From Platerodrilus igneus (lineage: Eukaryota; Arthropoda; Insecta; Coleoptera; Lycidae), in contig JARFIW010001469.1 of assembly GCA_036346225.1 (NCBI GenBank), positions 7,534,001 through 7,598,000 of the forward strand: a DNA stretch of 64,000 nucleotides, in the 5' to 3' direction. The position numbers and the translations under genes are program-made. The notes under the pieces were generated by a model. It made no database searches, was not told where the DNA came from, and saw only the letters and a list, made by a program, of their open reading frames with translations. This document shows, piece after piece, positions 41,830-53,415 of the stretch (position 1 is the first letter of the stretch; each line of letters opens with the position of its first letter).

Positions 41830-44800
41830 ATGGCGAATCAGGAATTAAAAGATTTAAACCTAAAACACTCAACTAAAGCTATTAAAAAAAATGCATTGAT
41901 AATTTTGACTAACTGACGCTGATTCTAATCGAATAAAAAACATTCAATTCAGGTTGGAAAAGATCGAACCCTTTTTTGAGCTTTTCAACAATATACAAAG
42001 CGATATTGACATGCTAGATAGTGACGAACAAAAAATATCTTAATGAACTTGAAGGTTTCCAGAACTTATTTTTTGATCTAACATCTAGGATTTTCATCAT
42101 TATTTCAAATCTTAGTGTGCCAAAAATAACAGCATTGAATCTCTAGCAATTCAAGCAGAAGATTTATTGAATTTTCAAACCAATCGTAGATTGGTAAATT
42201 TTAAGCTATCCCATAGTCATTTTCGACGGTACTTTTACTATGGGGCAAGAGTACCGCGATGACTTTAAGAATATGATAGACTCCAACAAGGAACTATTAA
42301 CTTCACAAAAGCTCTGGTATATGAAAACTTCTTTAAAGGGGGATCGGGCAAATATATTACGGTCTCTTAGGATGGCCGATCTAAACTACAGCATAGTGTG
42401 AGATTCCGTATGTAGAAAGTAGAGCAAAAAGCTCAAATTGTACTCATGTACGCGAATTCCTTAATTTGCAAACAGTGAATGCATTAAATAAGAAATTGTG
42501 CGTACAGTTAAGACAGTTTATTAATTCTGTACAAAATCACATATAATGCCTTAAGTTCCTAGACCAACCGACAGAGTCTCGAGAAGAGTTTATTATGCCG
42601 ATAATTTTGAATAAACTTGACGAGCAAACACCTCAGGAATAGGAATTAAAGGTAAATTTAGATCCTTCGAATAACGGTGAAATTCCATATTACGGCACAT
42701 TCCTAGACTTTCTAAAGCCCTAATAAGCAACTCCAAAGTACATTGTTACAATTCGTGGTTCTACGCAAACTAAACGACACAAAGACAAATCATTTATTAC
42801 TGGCCAATTAAAAAATTATCAAAACCAACACTCCCAAGAACATTTGCAACAATCAAAGTGTGATATGCACATTGTGAAGGCAATTAGTTTATTCAAAATT
42901 GCAAATCCTTCTTAAACTTAAATCCAACCGAACGCAACGAAAGAATAAGGGGTTTGCTTTTATGTTTAAACTGCCTCAGAAAGGGACATTTCGTTCCAAA
43001 ATGCCACTCATCTAAATGCAAAATTTACCAAAAAACATAACACTCCACTGCACATAAACTGTACAAATAACCAAACCATGCTAGGGAATCACAAACAAAT
43101 ACAAATTCCGCAATAATCATTTACGAAGAATATCAAGAAAGTGTAAATTCAATAACAATAAATTGCTTTTTCACCTCAAAGGTTATAGAAATTGGCCAAG
43201 TTTTATAATCCATAACTATCATTAACAGGGTCAATTGTCAAGACTTTTACTGGACTCTGCATCTCAGTCGAACTGTATAACGGAAAATGCATGCAATGTA
43301 CTTAATCGTAAAAGCGAATCCGCAAACATTTCCGTTGTGGGAATAAATCCAGGAATATGCACAATCAAATCACAAACTCGATTGAGAATCGCGTCAAACC
43401 ATATTAAGTTTAGCGCAGACATATCATGTTTTGTAATACCTCAAATGACAGACGTGCAGTGCTAGCATCCACAATATGCATTTCGCAACTCAACTTTCCT
43501 TCAAACATAAGATTGGCTAATTCAACTTTTAACCAAATCGGCGCAGTTGATTTTCTAATAGAGGCACCTCGTTTTTGAACAAATTAAAAATTTGAATGCT
43601 ACAATTTTAAAAGAAAAAAACTAGTTTGGAAGGGAGATTTTAGGTCTTGTGGACATACCTGCAGTGCCTTGTACGTCAACGTTTCTCGGATTGAACGATT
43701 TGCATGCTGATTTGAAAAAACTCTAAAAAATTGATGATTCCATCTTTGAAATTGAAATTATAACACCCAATGATGCTCATTGCCAGTCAAACTTTGTAAA
43801 AATCATAAATCGTAGCCCTGTTGACAAATTCATTGTAAGAATCCAAATGAATTCTAACCTAGACAGTTTAGGTTTAGGTAACTTGTTGGATACGGTAAAA
43901 CAAGATTCCAATCATTAGGAGAAGATTCTAACGCGATCTCAAAATCAAGCGGACTTATGTTGATTGTGTAAATTATTATAAGAATACAAAACCATGTGTT
44001 AAGAGGCATGTTTGAATTTTGAAAAATTCTTTTATTTACCGCATCGTGTGGTGTTGGAGGAGTCAAGCGAAACAACAAGGGTACGAATCGTCTATGATGG
44101 TTCCTGCAAATCGATTTCAGATGTACCAATAAATACGTAGCAATTTGTTGGCCCTACTTCCAATAAGACTTTTTGTCAATCATTATTCGTTTCTGAACAC
44201 ACGACATCGCTCAAACGTTTAGATAAATTTAGGTACACCCAGAAGACCGTAACTTTCAAAGGATTCTTTGGCGCGACAATTCAGAACAACCTTTGATAAT
44301 ATATGAAGTAAACACTGTAACCTTTGAAATGTCAGCGGCACTTTTCTTAAACATAGGTTGTCTTTTTGAAATCGGCGATTTAAATCAAAGGGAATTTCCC
44401 CAAAATGCTCGTATAGAAAGACTTCTACTTGGACGACTTGTTGACAGGCGCGGATTTCATTGAAACTTTAAGGGAGCGAAACACAATATGATTTTGATAT
44501 TAAAGCAAGCAGGTTTCACTCTTACGAAATGAAATAGTAACGTATTAGAACTACGTGATTCAACACCTACACACTGTGCTAGAATCGTTCACGATCTCAG
44601 CAAAATATTGGGAATTTATTAGAATTCTACCAGACTTTTTCTTTATAAGGTTGATAATTTAAAACATTGTAGCACTGCCATTAGCCGCTCAGTTATTTGA
44701 TCCAATTGGATTTTTATCGCAAGTCATTATACCAAAGTTAATAATTCAAGAATTATGGCAATTAAATCTAGGATGGGATGAATCAATACCGAGCAATCTA

Positions 44801-45560
44801 CACACAAATGAGTTAACATTCAAAAATGAATTAAGCTATATAGAGAAAAAACTACTTGTTTTAATTTCTAAATCATTTCGATTGAGATGCATGGGTTCTG
44901 GGGTGCATCAGAGAAAGTGTATGGCGCATGTGTGTTTATAAAAGTCAAGAAGGAAATCATTCTATGAACCTATTAGGGGCAAAATTCCGAGAAGCCCTAC
45001 TTAAAAACGTGCCATTATCCCGCCTTGAGTTACTTGCAGCTGTGTTGCAAGCCCAGTTGGTCAATAAATTTAAAAACATTTTAAGACGAGGTAAAGAATA
45101 CTACTGGATTGATTCCAAAATCGTGTCGAGTTGGATAAGGGCTCGCCCAAGAATATGGAATACATTTATTGCAAATCACGTGGCCATAATTCAGGAATTA
45201 ACAAATAATCACAATCGGTATCATGTTGACACCAACGATAATTCAGCGGATTTTATCTCTGAAGGAAGTTTCCCGTTTACAACTAATCAGCAATGATCAC
45301 TGGTGGAAAGATCTTAATTTACTATATAGAAATATCAACGACGACACGCTCGATGAAACACAAAGGCAGACTTCGATGTATCGGGAAATAAAGAAAACTC
45401 AATTAACTCTTGTAATTCTAAGCAAATCCAATGTTTTTCCGATTGAAAACTATTCGCAATTAAATTGATTAAAACAAGTTGTAGCATGGTGCTTAATATT
45501 CAAACTAAATTGTTCTTCTATTAATAACAGAAAATGTTAGGTGGGTGGTTCTTCACTAAT
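41830..45560 (+). pseudogene. BEL/Pao element A, left part: gag, protease, RT, RNase H
   Basis: Gag begins at the ATG at 41830, with a long helical part (RLEKIEPFFELFNNIQSDID in a shifted frame) and the DUF1759-type segment near 42215-42420 (SQKLWYMKTSLKGDRANI). A CCHC knuckle CLNCLRKGHFVPKC is near 42975. Protease, 43235-43465: RLLLDSASQSNCITENAC with the catalytic Asp. RT appears in pieces: FYLPHRVV near 44035 and RVRIVYDGSCKS near 44080. RNase H, 44928-45296: SRLELLAAVLQAQL, YYWIDSKIVSSWI and HVDTNDNSADFIS. The integrase N-terminal part then starts (NYSQLN, 45455) and is cut off near 45.5 kb. Heavily decayed. Confidence 0.8.
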
Positions 45561-45959
45561 TGGAAAATCGATGTCCCAGGCAAATTTTATATATTTGAAG
45601 TTATTATTATCGAGTTCTGAATATCTATAATGATAATACATTACCTATATTCTTGACACACCATATCACATATAACTACATAACTTTTTAATATTCGATT
45701 AAACGCCTTTTAAACATCCTAAAACACAGTCCCCTGCAGTGTCCCATTCTCAGGACGACAAGTTTTATGACAAATATTTATGTTCAGTATTAAAGTTACT
45801 AAATTAAAACTAGAATACAGTAAACGTGTTTATAAATCACAACCATAATTTTAAGTTGATTTTTGATATAAAAAATTAATGCTCAAATGTTGTCCTCAAA
45901 ATTTTAGAACAGTCTCCTGGTTTAATTTAAAAATAGCGTCAAACTCGATACACCCATAG

Positions 45960-46386
45960 CTGGCGCCGTTGATATTGTTAAACAGAACACAAATGGTGTG
46001 AAGTTTGCTCAGATGTCGCGCTAACCTGACTAAAGCCATTTTGTTCAGTGCCAACCACACATTTGTTGCTGAATCACGTGCATGTGCTGCTTGATTTAAC
46101 AGTCCACTGGTAAGTAGATTTTATATTGTTTTATGTGAATAAATTACCATAACTTCATAATTCATGTACTTCGTAAGGTACTAGCATGTGTGACTCTTAA
46201 TTCTATAAAATACTTCAAACAATTTTATGCTAGGGAATTTATTTTGTAAAAATAACAGTCCACTGGGCACAGGCCCCTGTCATTTTATGACACAGGGGAC
46301 TGTTTTATTCTTCTGGGGCCTATTTGATTTTCTAGCACTGTTCCTTAAATTATTTTCTGGCTTCTAGGACTGACAATGTGTTGCAT
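45960..46386 (+). promoter_or_regulatory. Putative leader of the transposase gene with 5' UTR intron
   Basis: TTCAGTG near 46048 could be an initiator. A donor CTG/GTAAGT lies at 46110 and an acceptor GGCTTCTAG at ~46370, just before the ATG at 46387. A hairpin-forming sequence (CCCCTGTCAT...ATGACACAGGGG, about 46278-46307) lies within the would-be intron. Confidence 0.35.
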
Positions 46387-48955
46387 CTGTAGGTAATGCT
46401 CTGTAATGCCGCCTAAAAAGAAGACTAAAACAAAAGAAGATATATTAGATCAGAAACAAATTGCTGAACGATTGAGGTATGAACGACTTAAAAATAATCC
46501 TGAAAAAAGAGAGGTAATGAAAGAAAAGGAGCGCCGGAAATACCAAATCAAGAAAGCAAAGCGCAAAAAAAAATAGTAAAGAACATGAATCGCGTGAGCA
46601 CAAGCTTGCAAAGAAAACTTGGAGGAAGTATTGTACTGCCTGTCGTGCAAAGAAAAAGGCTTTGAAAGTGGTTACCAGAATAATTTTATTCGAGAAAATA
46701 CGCCAGATTCAAAGTGTTCTGTCTCAGTCTCTCCAGCGCCTCCAAGATTTCCGATGAATGCATTAATCAGTTCAAGAAAGAGACGTGCTAAAAAGATGCG
46801 CGGAAAAATTATCAGAGAGAAAGACTGTTAGATTGATCAATACAAAAAGAAACTCGAAAAGTATAGAAAATGGTTACAGCGGTTAGAAAAAGCTACTAAT
46901 ATAAAGAGTATTGTCGATGCACCAAACACAAAGTTGCAAAAATTGTGTGATACTCCAGAGACTCGAAAGGAAGTCGTTAAAGTGATGAATGAACAATTGA
47001 AAGAGAATTATGCCAAGTTACAAACTTTTAAGGAAAAACAAATTTTTGCGAAAGTTGTATCTGGTAAATTAGTAGATAAATACAAGCCGTGGAGAGGCGA
47101 AAAAAGTGCTATAACTTACAAGAGAATGCAGAAGTCTGTATGTCAGTTAACTTTAGTACCTATTACACAGACGCGTCGAGATAGAATTTCAGATAAACGG
47201 GTCGGTATAGTGCGAAAGTTTTATTAAAACGATGACAACAGCAGAATAGGTTCAGGAAAATGTGAATGTGTAACCAGAAAAGAAGTAAAAAAACAAAAAA
47301 GATACCTGTTAGATTCAATCGCCAACTTACACAAGAAATTTAAAACTGAAAACTTCAATATCAGTTACCAAGCATTCTGTCGTTTACGTCCTTTCTGAGT
47401 GGTTATACCCAAAGTAAATCAACGAGATACTTGCCTCTGCATAAAACATGCTAATATCAAGTTGAAACTGTTTGCATTGCACAGTCAAAAAATTTTTACT
47501 TACCATTGTCACATTAAGATACTAGAAAACATATGTTGCAATCGCTATGATGAGCAGTGTTTGACAAGGAAGTGCCAACGCTGTGCCGGCAAAAATCCAC
47601 ATTACAAAGAGTTTAATGATAGTAGGCCAATAATATTCGGAAAATGGGTAGCTGAGAAATGAGATTTCAACGATTCTAAGTCTAAAAAAGTACGCACTGT
47701 AATAAAATATCTTAAAAAGATTATCATTGTTAGTCCGCGATAACTGATAGAAGATCTGCAAAAGGACTTGGATGCTTATCTTCTTCACGAGCGAAATATA
47801 AGTCATCAATACAAGGCTATTAAACACTTAAAAGGAAATCTCAGTGATGAAGAAAACTACTGTACCAAATACGGTCAAGAAATTCAAGCCTATCATTTTG
47901 GAGGATCAAGACTTCAGCTAAGTCTTCATACAATCATTGTTTATATGAAAGGATATATAAAGTCTCATTGCACTGTTTCCCAAAACACCGCACACTCACC
48001 ACCTACTATATGGGCTCACTTGCAGCCAATTTTTAAGTGTTTACCGCCTATCATTACCTACATTCATTTCGTTAGTGACGGACCTCTAACACAGTATCAA
48101 AATAAAACAATGTTTTACATTTTGGCTTCAAGGTTTCATCTAGATGTTCCAAGTGTCAAAAAATTTTCCTGGAACTTTTCAGAGAGCGGTCACGGCAAGG
48201 GTGCCCCCGATGGGGTTGGGGCTACATGCAAGAGAACTTCAGATTCTGTCGTTGCTGCGGGCGCTGACATTAATAGTTTATGCAACAGAACTTCAGATTC
48301 TGTCGTTGCTGCGGGAACTGACATTAATAGTTTAGAATCTTTTGTAAACGCGATACAACAAGGTTGTTTTGGAATCATTATTATTACGATTGATTACAAC
48401 ACCATTGATAAAATGGCAGACCACATTCAGACGGACACAGTTAATTTGAAGAGCTTCATCGGTACACTAAGAGTTCATCAAGTAAAAGGCAAAGTATCAA
48501 GATTCCCTTTAAGATTATTACGTGGCCCAGTCAATCTTATAATGAAAAGTTTGGGTTGCTCTTGTGATGATGAATGTGATCGTTTCAATTTAGGAATAAT
48601 GAAGTTCAGAGACTAGAGCAAAACTTAATGTCGATGATATTTACACGGATTCTGAATGTGAAGACGAATCCAGACTCGATCCTAACTCACCGGATAACAT
48701 TTCACATCATATTCTGTATAAGAACAAATCCAAGGACGAGCCTGAGAATGTTGTGAGGTTTACTTCGCTTTCAATTAACCAGTATAATATTGGTGACTAC
48801 GTTTTAGTTAGTTTCCCATCAAAAATATGGAATATAGATATGCCGCTGTTATAAATGAAATAGACTATGAAGATGGCGAACTAACTGTAACTTTATGAAA
48901 AATTGTGGTGATAAGCGTCACAGGTTCAGAGTTGATGAAACTGAGTTTCTGGTGT
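46387..48955 (+). pseudogene. Transposase-like protein with SDGPxTQY and HGKGAPDGVG motifs
   Basis: The start MPPKKKTKTKEDILDQ leads a very basic N-terminal part with KWRKYCTACRAKKK-like segments (46619 on). Middle pieces (46934-47227, 47399-47662) hold DTCLCIKHANIKLKL and a Cys-rich cluster (NICCNRYDEQCLTRKCQRC). The long frame 47768-48616 holds IHFVSDGPLTQYQNKTMFY and SESGHGKGAPDGVGATCKRT. These could supply the second Asp and the Glu of an RNase-H-fold nuclease. The C-terminal part (IGDYVLVSF, then a shifted frame to 48955) resembles a small binding domain. The pattern recurs in many insect and cnidarian hypothetical proteins; I know no superfamily name for it. At least five breaks. Confidence 0.6.
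48227..48334 (+). repeat. In-frame 54-bp tandem duplication in the transposase
   Basis: Two copies (48227-48280, 48281-48334) encode CKRTSDSVVAAGADINSL and CNRTSDSVVAAGTDINSL. It is in frame and differs at three bases. Confidence 0.93.
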
Positions 48956-48959
48956 AACT

Positions 48960-49555
48960 TTTGACCAAATATTGGAAAAGTCGAGACATAGCCTTAAAAG
49001 GGAAAATAATATTTTATTTTTTTAAGTTACCTATACCTATTTTTGAAAAATAAGTTAAGTTAAATAATTTCCAAAAAGCAAGGGTAAGACTGATTTTTGT
49101 AAGCTAGAATTGCCGATGCTAATATTATAATTAGTTACTATCAGTTCAATAATGCACATTTTATTTTTACACTAAAAAGTTTATTTTAATAAGATTAAGC
49201 AAATGTGTTATGGAATTAAGTAAATTCACTCAAATATAATATATCTAATTAATAATTCAGCATTTGTTATAAGATTATTTATTTAGGAAATCATGTAAGT
49301 AGTAAGTTGGGTTAAAGTTTGAACAAATAAATTGATTACATTCAATAAAAAGATGTTTTCCTTTTATATAAACAGTTCCCTGGAAGATACACAACAGTCC
49401 CCTGTCATAGATTTTTGCAAAATCGTCCTAACTTTCAAAATAAAAAAAATGTGTTAGCTTTTTGAAAATATGTTGTAAATTTATTACTGCCTTTCGTGGT
49501 ACCTATGTTGTTTTTTATGTTCATGAAAATATATGCATAGGACAGTATTGTATGA
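48960..49555. other. 3' part of the DNA transposon
   Basis: AT-rich, no frame. Two ACAGT(T/C)CCCTG motifs lie near 49371 and 49393. Confidence 0.5.
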
Positions 49556-49559
49556 GCGA

Positions 49560-50460
49560 GCTTCCAATTAGTAGAGAAAGATCCAGGTACATTAAGGCCG
49601 CAGGAACTGAAGAACGTATTGCTTCGTATTGTTAAACAGTCTCAAATGCAATCATTACCAAAGGAGCACCAAGGTCTTCAAACAGGAAAATAATTAAGCT
49701 TTAAGAGTAATATTTTAATAAATCCGTTTTTATATGAAAATTTGATGAGGATAGACAGACATTTAAAAAAGTCAATTTTATGTTTTGATAAGTGGCAAAT
49801 TAATTTTTGAAAGCAAATATCTAGAACTGCTTCACGCTGGTCTTACGTTGCACAATTATAGAAACGCTTTGGCCAATGTCTGGTAGAAATATTTTCAAAC
49901 AGGTAGCTCGAAAGTGCATAAAATACTTTCGTTTAAATGCTAAGCCAAACATACCAATCATGGAAAATCTACTTGAAGAAAGGGTTACTCCATTTCATGT
50001 AGTGGGGGTAAATTATACGGCTTATCGCAATTAAAGATAGACAAGGAATGTGTAGTAAAACAAGTAAATGATACATAAGCTTATTTATCTGCTTGGCTAC
50101 CAAGACAATATATTTGGAGCTAATCACTACATTTCTGACTGCAGATGTGTTTCTAGCAAGTTTTCGTAGATTTGTGGCTAGGCGAGGTTAACCTCTGTAC
50201 AGCGATAATGGTACAAATTTTGTAGATGCAAATACAGAAATTACGTCTTTTCATAGGTTTTTTACAAAATAATGCAGTTACCATTACTCAAAGAATTAAC
50301 AACGAAGATGTAAATTGGCACTTCATCCTTCACGCCCTCCGTATTATGTCGAATCATGTCAGTAACTTTATTAACATTCGAAGGTTTGTGCATGTTGCTT
50401 ACACGCACCGAATCAACTCAATTCTCGACCTCTAACAGCAATATCACCTGATCCTAATGA
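49560..50460 (+). pseudogene. BEL/Pao element A, right part: integrase
   Basis: In shifting frames: PGTLRPQELKNVLLRIVKQS near 49590-49650, then LLHAGL near 49835. A zinc-binding and linker part follows (NIFKQVARKCIKCFRLNAKP in a frame near 49890-49950), then HVVGVNYTAYRN (where a catalytic Asp is expected), YSDNGTNFVDA near 50200 (second Asp) and VNWHFILHALRI near 50310 (where PPxxPHFGG is expected). These match the BEL/Pao integrase in order and continue the element broken at 45.5 kb. Not functional. Confidence 0.72.
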
Positions 50461-50469
50461 TTTGCAACA

Positions 50470-50788
50470 GCTGTCTTGACGAAATTCAGAAATGGTTTCC
50501 AGAAATGACTTGGAATTGGAGCTTCATTTGTGGACAGACATGCAAGCTTTATCAAGTAGTTTTGGTATTTCCTCATATGTTTGGAAAAGCGTTTACAAAT
50601 CGGGAGTTCCATAGAGGATGTCGCCAACGTAGCACGAGTTCAATAGTGCATCACTAGCTAATGGATATTGTTTCTTGTTGGTACTAGCTAGTTCTGCTAA
50701 ACATCGTGTACTTAGAAATGGGGCAATTGGTGCCGTATGTTACCGTTTGCAGTTCAATACATATAACATTTTGCTCTGACAAGTCTCT
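50470..50788. other. Junction between the two BEL/Pao elements
   Basis: Short degenerate frames only; probably the last part of the element A integrase. No LTR recognised. Confidence 0.4.
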
Positions 50789-53415
50789 TCACAAAATGTT
50801 TAAAAGAAATGTTTGTTCGTGGTTTATTTTGATCCGTCTGAGAATTTTTTGAATGTCAGTGGTAAACACAAATTTGAACAATCGAAAGCGCATTAAAATA
50901 TCAAATAATTTGGGTTGTGTAGTGTATCCCTTGAACATACTATCGGTAAGGGACACTCTTGTGAAGGATTTCAGAGAACCGTCACACACTACTCTCAATT
51001 TCGCGGTGAGGCTGTCCTGTCGTTTAACGTAGTGGTGCGGGAGGAAATATTTGTTATCTAAATTTTCATTTACGAGAGTAAGAGGAACATATCGCCCATG
51101 ACCTAACAAAACGTATTCATCTATGAATTTCTTATATTGTTGGAAGAGTTCAACCTGTTTTGAAAGTTTGCTTTCAAGATTGAATATTCGTATTCGTGCT
51201 TGGTTAAATGAGTTACCTAACTTATTGTTTTTATTGATTGAGATTAATGGCAGATTTACCTGATATCTACCGTCAGTGAGTATGTGTGTTGTGTCGATAA
51301 ATATTTTCTCAGCCGTTTCTTTAGGCCGAGTTAACATTGACTTGTTTGATACTTCTTCAATTTCCCAAAATTTTTTGATTAGGGTATTGAGATAGCTTAA
51401 ATTTTCTGTTGTTTATATTAACAGTGGCATTAGCAAATTCGGGGAGTTGTTCCTCATTTGTAGCACACAAGAGAGAGCGCTTGTCGGATTGTTGCCTGAG
51501 ATTACATATCCTAAGGCAATATTTTGCAGTACTGGTAGTCCTTTACCTATTTTAGTAATTACATCCATCAGAATATCGGTGTAAATATCAGCGCCCAATT
51601 GGATATTAATTTTACCAGGCACATAAAATGAAAGGTCTGCTAGTTTGATGCTTCTAGGAAATTTAATTTATCTTTGTCAATTCTTATCTGAGGTAGTTTG
51701 CAGGTTATTATGTCTAGCACAACATACCGTAAGAGGCTTATTGCTTTTAGAGGGATACATTTTTACTTCCAACATTTTATTTGAGACTGAGCAATTTACA
51801 GATATTGTGGAGATTTACAATATTTTATCGACGGGGGTGTATTTTAACTTGTAGACCAGCTCTTGAGTAGTGAAGGAGGTTTGGCTTCCGTTGTCGAGAA
51901 GTGCTCTCGCTTGAATAGGTTCTTTATCTTTCGTTAGTTGCCATTGCTGTTGCTAAGGGAAAGTGATTTTGGGCAATTGTCAAGAGTGGTGCGGAGCTAG
52001 TTGAAGGTTATGGAAACCCAGTTTTTGTGGTGATTTAAGTTATTTGATTACCTTGAACTTCTGGTAAATTAGATTGAGGTTGAGAATTTGATAGCGAGTT
52101 ATTTGTCCTATGATTATGGGCTTGAGTATTTTGAGCACGAGAATGGTTATTTGGATAATACGTAAAGGAGTTAGTAGAGTGAGTATCAAGATGGTTTTGA
52201 GACGATAATTGATCAGGTCCAATCGAGCGTGTTGGATTGTTCAAGTTTTGAGAAATGAATTGGGGATTGTGCAAAAGTGTGTGATGTTCCTTTTGACAAA
52301 CACAGCAACGCCTCTGTGAGTTACGGTTTTCGGAAGTGTGTTTATTGCCTAGGCAATTTTTGCAAATGTGTTTACCTTTTACAAATGAAAATGTATTGCA
52401 GATCAAATTTGCTTAAACTTATTACAATGATAGATTTTATGAGATATTTCATTGCAGTAAATGCAGTTTGACAATCTATTTGAGGACGTAGGTGTATTTT
52501 CAGTACTTTGAAAATGAGATATTTAGGGGCACGGATGTTACTTGGTTTTTGCTCCCTTCCTTCTGAAAAGCTTAGTTTTTAAAAATTTCGTATATTTTTA
52601 TTGAGAAATTCAAGAAACTGTTTAAGAGTTGGACTTTCCTTTGAACCTACTTCAAATTCAAAGGTCTTGTGCGTTGAAAAATCTACCTTCTCCAAAATTA
52701 ATTCAACTAACATAAGGTCCCAGTGTCCGATTGGAAGTTTTAAATTTTTCAGCGCTTGCAGAGTTTGATGCGTTTGTGTTAAAAAATCTCCAAGTGTTTT
52801 GGCATTGCATTTAGCTAAGGATGGAACTTTTAGCAAGCGTTTTACCAAAATATGTGATTTATTTTCATACATATCCTTCAATGTATCAATAGCGATTGTA
52901 AAATTAGTCGCGATTAGTTCGATATTATCAATTATACTTAATGATTCTGACCACAAATATGATATTAAATAAATAAATCGTTAAAGGTTATTTAAATTAG
53001 GGTTTTCTATACTTAGCGTGGTGAAAAGTTGAAAATAGGCATTTCACTCGGAAAAATTAACAGAAAATGTTTTTAGTGATAGTTCTGGCAGTTTAACTGT
53101 CGTTTCTGCGACGTTGCGGTTTGAAGTATTGTTCTCATCTATTTTTAATTCCTTTAATTTTTTCTCAATAAGAGCAAGAGTTAAGCAATCCTTAGTTTCA
53201 ACTTTTTCCACGTCTGCATCTTGAAGGCCAGCATCTTCCGTTTGTTCTATTTTTTGTTGATTTTCTTCAAAACTTGTAAAATATTTAATTAACCGATCTG
53301 TTTTTATAGACAACTGAAATAAATCTGCCTTAGTGGAGACTTTGTTTGCCCAATTATTAGCGACGCGGGTGATGCGAGTCTTGATAGACTTTCCAGTTTT
53401 CTTTAATTTTTCCAT
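50789..53415 (-). pseudogene. BEL/Pao element B: gag, protease and partial RT, truncated
   Basis: On the minus strand: gag N-terminal part 53415-53044 (MEKLKKTGKSIKTRITRVAN), gag middle 52956-52579 (DUF1759-like: LVKRLLKVPSLAKCNAKTLG) and the zinc knuckle frame 52406-52035 (ICKNCLGNKHTSE then CCVCQKEHHTLLH). A protease-end segment follows at 51622-51413 (INIQLGADIYTDIL). The RT N-terminal part at 51337-50789 has FLPHHYVKRQDSLTAKLRVV, SLTDSMFKGYTTQPKLFDIL and FTTDIQKILRRI. It stops before the YxDD box, where element A begins in opposite orientation. RNase H and integrase are absent. Confidence 0.82.

Larger units (their letters stand above)
45560..49555 (+). mobile_element. Decayed DNA transposon of unassigned superfamily, nested in BEL/Pao
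   Basis: About 4 kb separates two parts of one BEL/Pao integrase. It contains one broken transposase-like gene (46387-48955) and several copies of the motif ACAGTCCCCTG or close variants near both ends (45727, 45911, 46101, 46256, complement at 46304, 49371, 49393). Subterminal motif arrays are common in DNA transposons. I could not fix terminal inverted repeats or the target duplication, so the borders are approximate. Confidence 0.55.
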
